Of a stretch of DNA of 6,546 bases, positions 5,414 through 6,546 are shown in pieces (the stretch's first letter is position 1; every line of letters starts with the position of its first letter). The stretch is taken from positions 1 to 6,546 of the forward strand of contig VGKR01000025.1 of NCBI GenBank assembly GCA_016866915.1. Direction: 5' to 3'. A program made the position numbers and the translations under genes. The notes below the pieces were generated by a model that did not search any database, was not told where the DNA came from, and was given only the letters and a program-made list of their open reading frames with translations. Source of the stretch: Candidatus Pacearchaeota archaeon (GTDB taxonomy: Archaea; Nanobdellota; Nanobdellia; Pacearchaeales; GW2011-AR1).

Positions 5414-6433
5414 ATGCCAAAAAAAGAGAGTACTAAAAGGGGATATATGACTAAAGAAGAAGTCATGTCTCATCTCGACGGATTAAAAACAAAAGAAGGT
5501 AAGGCGAAATATCTTTCTAAAATTCTTGAAAAAAAAGGTTTGCTTGCTCCTGAAACCAAAAAAGAAATCTACAATATTTTACTTGAGGGTTATATGAGGA
5601 AAGAGGAGTTTAGTGATGCGGAAGAGTTGGCGGAGAAGATGGGAAATAAAGAAATTTTGCCTGAGATACTTGAGGGTTATATTAAGGAGGAGAGGTTTGA
5701 TGGTGCTGAGAGGTTGGCGAAGAAGATGGGAAAAGAAGGACAGAAAATATTGTTTGAGTGTTATATGAAAAAGGAGTGGCATTTTGATGAAGCGGAGAAG
5801 GTGGCGGAGAAGTTGGGAAATAAAGCACAGGAAAAATTACTTGATCATTATATGAAGGAAAAGGAGTTTGGTAGGGCAGAGAAGGTGGCGGAGAAGTTAG
5901 GAAATAAAAAGATTTTGCCTGAGATACTTGATCATTATATGAAGGAAAAGAAGTTTTTTAGTGCAAAGCGGGTGGCGGAGAAGTTAGGAAATAAAAAGAT
6001 TTTGCCTGAGATACTTGAGGGTTATATGAAGGAAAGGTGGTTTAATGATGCGGAGAGGTTGGCGGAGAAGATTGGGAAAAAAGCACAGGAAAAATTACTT
6101 GAGGGTTATATGAAGGAGAATGAGTTTTTTAGGGCAGAGGAATTGGCGGAGAAGTTAGGAAATAAAGAAATTCTGCCTAAGATACTTGAGGGTTATATGA
6201 AGAAGGAGATGTTTGGTTGGGCAGAGGAATTGGCGGAGAAGTTAGGAAATAAAGAAATTCTATCTAAGATACTTGAGGGTTATATGAAGAAGGAGATGTT
6301 TGGTAATGCAGAGAAGTTGGCGGAGAAGATTGGACTCAAGAGTGAGGTCGTAGCGGAGATTTCTGAACAAAAAGGAGACGTAATAAAAGCAAAAGACATT
6401 CGAAGAAGATTGGAGAGGGAAAGGAAGAAGTAA
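5414..6433 (+). CDS. Helical-repeat (TPR/PPR-like solenoid) protein with nine 28-29-residue repeats
   Basis: A 339-residue, very Lys/Glu-rich soluble protein with no signal peptide. A short N-terminal region (1-55) is followed by nine repeats. Their conserved Tyr residues fall at 60, 89, 117, 146, 175, 204, 232, 261 and 290, a period of 28-29. A typical unit is LEGYMKKEMFGNAEKLAEK followed by (L/I)GNKEILPKI: two antiparallel helices per unit, as in TPR, PPR or clathrin-type alpha-solenoids. The C-terminus (from about 315) is a charged helix rich in Arg. No catalytic motif is seen, so it is probably a scaffold binding protein or RNA; the partner is unknown. The ATG at 5414 is chosen from the TATA box; a second ATG at 5447, preceded by GGGG, is the alternative. 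The repeats use many GAG, GCG, AGG and TTG codons, unlike the A/T-ending codons of neighbours, and neighbouring units share long identical DNA stretches, pointing to recent expansion. The next gene starts four bases after its stop. Confidence 0.85.
   Translation: MPKKESTKRGYMTKEEVMSHLDGLKTKEGKAKYLSKILEKKGLLAPETKKEIYNILLEGYMRKEEFSDAEELAEKMGNKEILPEILEGYIKEERFDGAERLAKKMGKEGQKILFECYMKKEWHFDEAEKVAEKLGNKAQEKLLDHYMKEKEFGRAEKVAEKLGNKKILPEILDHYMKEKKFFSAKRVAEKLGNKKILPEILEGYMKERWFNDAERLAEKIGKKAQEKLLEGYMKENEFFRAEELAEKLGNKEILPKILEGYMKKEMFGWAEELAEKLGNKEILSKILEGYMKKEMFGNAEKLAEKIGLKSEVVAEISEQKGDVIKAKDIRRRLERERKK
5588..6340 (+). repeat. Tandem 84-87-bp coding repeats
   Basis: The DNA of the solenoid gene repeats with an 87-bp (sometimes 84-bp) period. 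The clearest examples are 43 identical bases at 6132-6174 and 6219-6261, and 41 identical bases at 6177-6217 and 6264-6304, both exactly 87 bp apart. GAGGGTTATATGAA and GCGGAGAAG recur throughout. All unit lengths are multiples of three, so the repeats stay in frame, as expected when copies arise by unequal crossover or slippage under coding selection. Confidence 0.85.
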
Positions 6434-6437
6434 TAAA

Positions 6438-6546
6438 ATGGGTAGAATAACAAGATATTTGAAAGCAGGGTTGGTCACCGGAGCATTAGTTGGTGCTTTA
6501 GCTGGTTCTGCATATAGAAATGTTAATCATGCTTATGAATCTGTAT
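6438..6546 (+). CDS. Small-residue-rich membrane or signal-anchor protein, N-terminal part (cut by right edge)
   Basis: The ATG at 6438 lies four bases after the stop of the repeat gene, and the frame is open for 36 codons to the window edge. It begins MGRITRYLKAG, a short basic N-terminus, followed by a Gly/Ala/Leu-rich stretch LVTGALVGALAGSAY (about 12-26) that looks like a membrane helix or signal anchor with glycine-zipper spacing. The tail seen so far (RNVNHAYESV) is polar. A purine-rich stretch (GGAAGGAAGAAG) precedes the start and could aid re-initiation, so co-expression with the repeat protein is likely. The family is not recognisable from this fragment. Confidence 0.6.
   Translation, partial: MGRITRYLKAGLVTGALVGALAGSAYRNVNHAYESV

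Noticed and set aside
5579..5782. Minus-strand open frame opposite the solenoid repeats
   Set aside because: The frame and its repeats (LLRQ, HITLK) are mirror products of the plus-strand repeats.
5588..6340. CRISPR-like array, because of regular repeats
   Set aside because: Units are 84-87 bp, contiguous, in frame and coding, with no separate spacers.
6260..6478. Minus-strand open frame at the end of the solenoid gene
   Set aside because: It overlaps the last repeats and the start of the next gene; hydrophobic content comes from the purine-rich complementary strand.

Overview
The window looks like a piece of an AT-rich archaeal chromosome, most likely from a small-genome DPANN-type lineage. 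The domain call is firm. There is a GatD gene and the first 36 codons of GatE, the two subunits of the archaea-specific Glu-tRNA(Gln) amidotransferase, and several start codons have an archaeal TATA-like box about 25 nt upstream. The DPANN placement is inference from base composition, short spacers and gene content; no marker here proves it.

The left half (1-3630) is transcribed leftward. In transcription order it holds a tRNA-Arg with anticodon TCG, an 11-helix amino acid permease of the aromatic/AAAP type, gatD, an AbiEii-like (DUF1814) nucleotidyltransferase, and the start of gatE, which runs off the left edge. The nucleotidyltransferase sits exactly between the two amidotransferase subunit genes. 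Just downstream of the tRNA, the last bases of the tRNA are repeated and form one arm of a hairpin in front of the permease start codon.

The right half (3693-6546) is transcribed rightward from a divergent promoter. It begins with a membrane-anchored HtrA-type serine protease that has an intact His/Asp/Ser triad but no PDZ domain. One base after its stop is a basic protein that looks like a degenerate MNT nucleotidyltransferase fused to a HEPN domain. After an 85-bp gap with its own promoter comes a solenoid-type protein made of nine 28-29-residue helical repeats, some nearly identical at the DNA level. Four bases after its stop is a small membrane-inserted protein cut by the right edge.

Functionally, the left side concerns glutamine-tRNA formation, arginine decoding and amino acid uptake. 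The right side suggests protein quality control at the cell surface plus a recently expanded repeat scaffold of unknown role. No CRISPR array, insertion sequence, rRNA gene or gene-free stretch over 300 bases is present; the longest gap between genes is about 85 bp.
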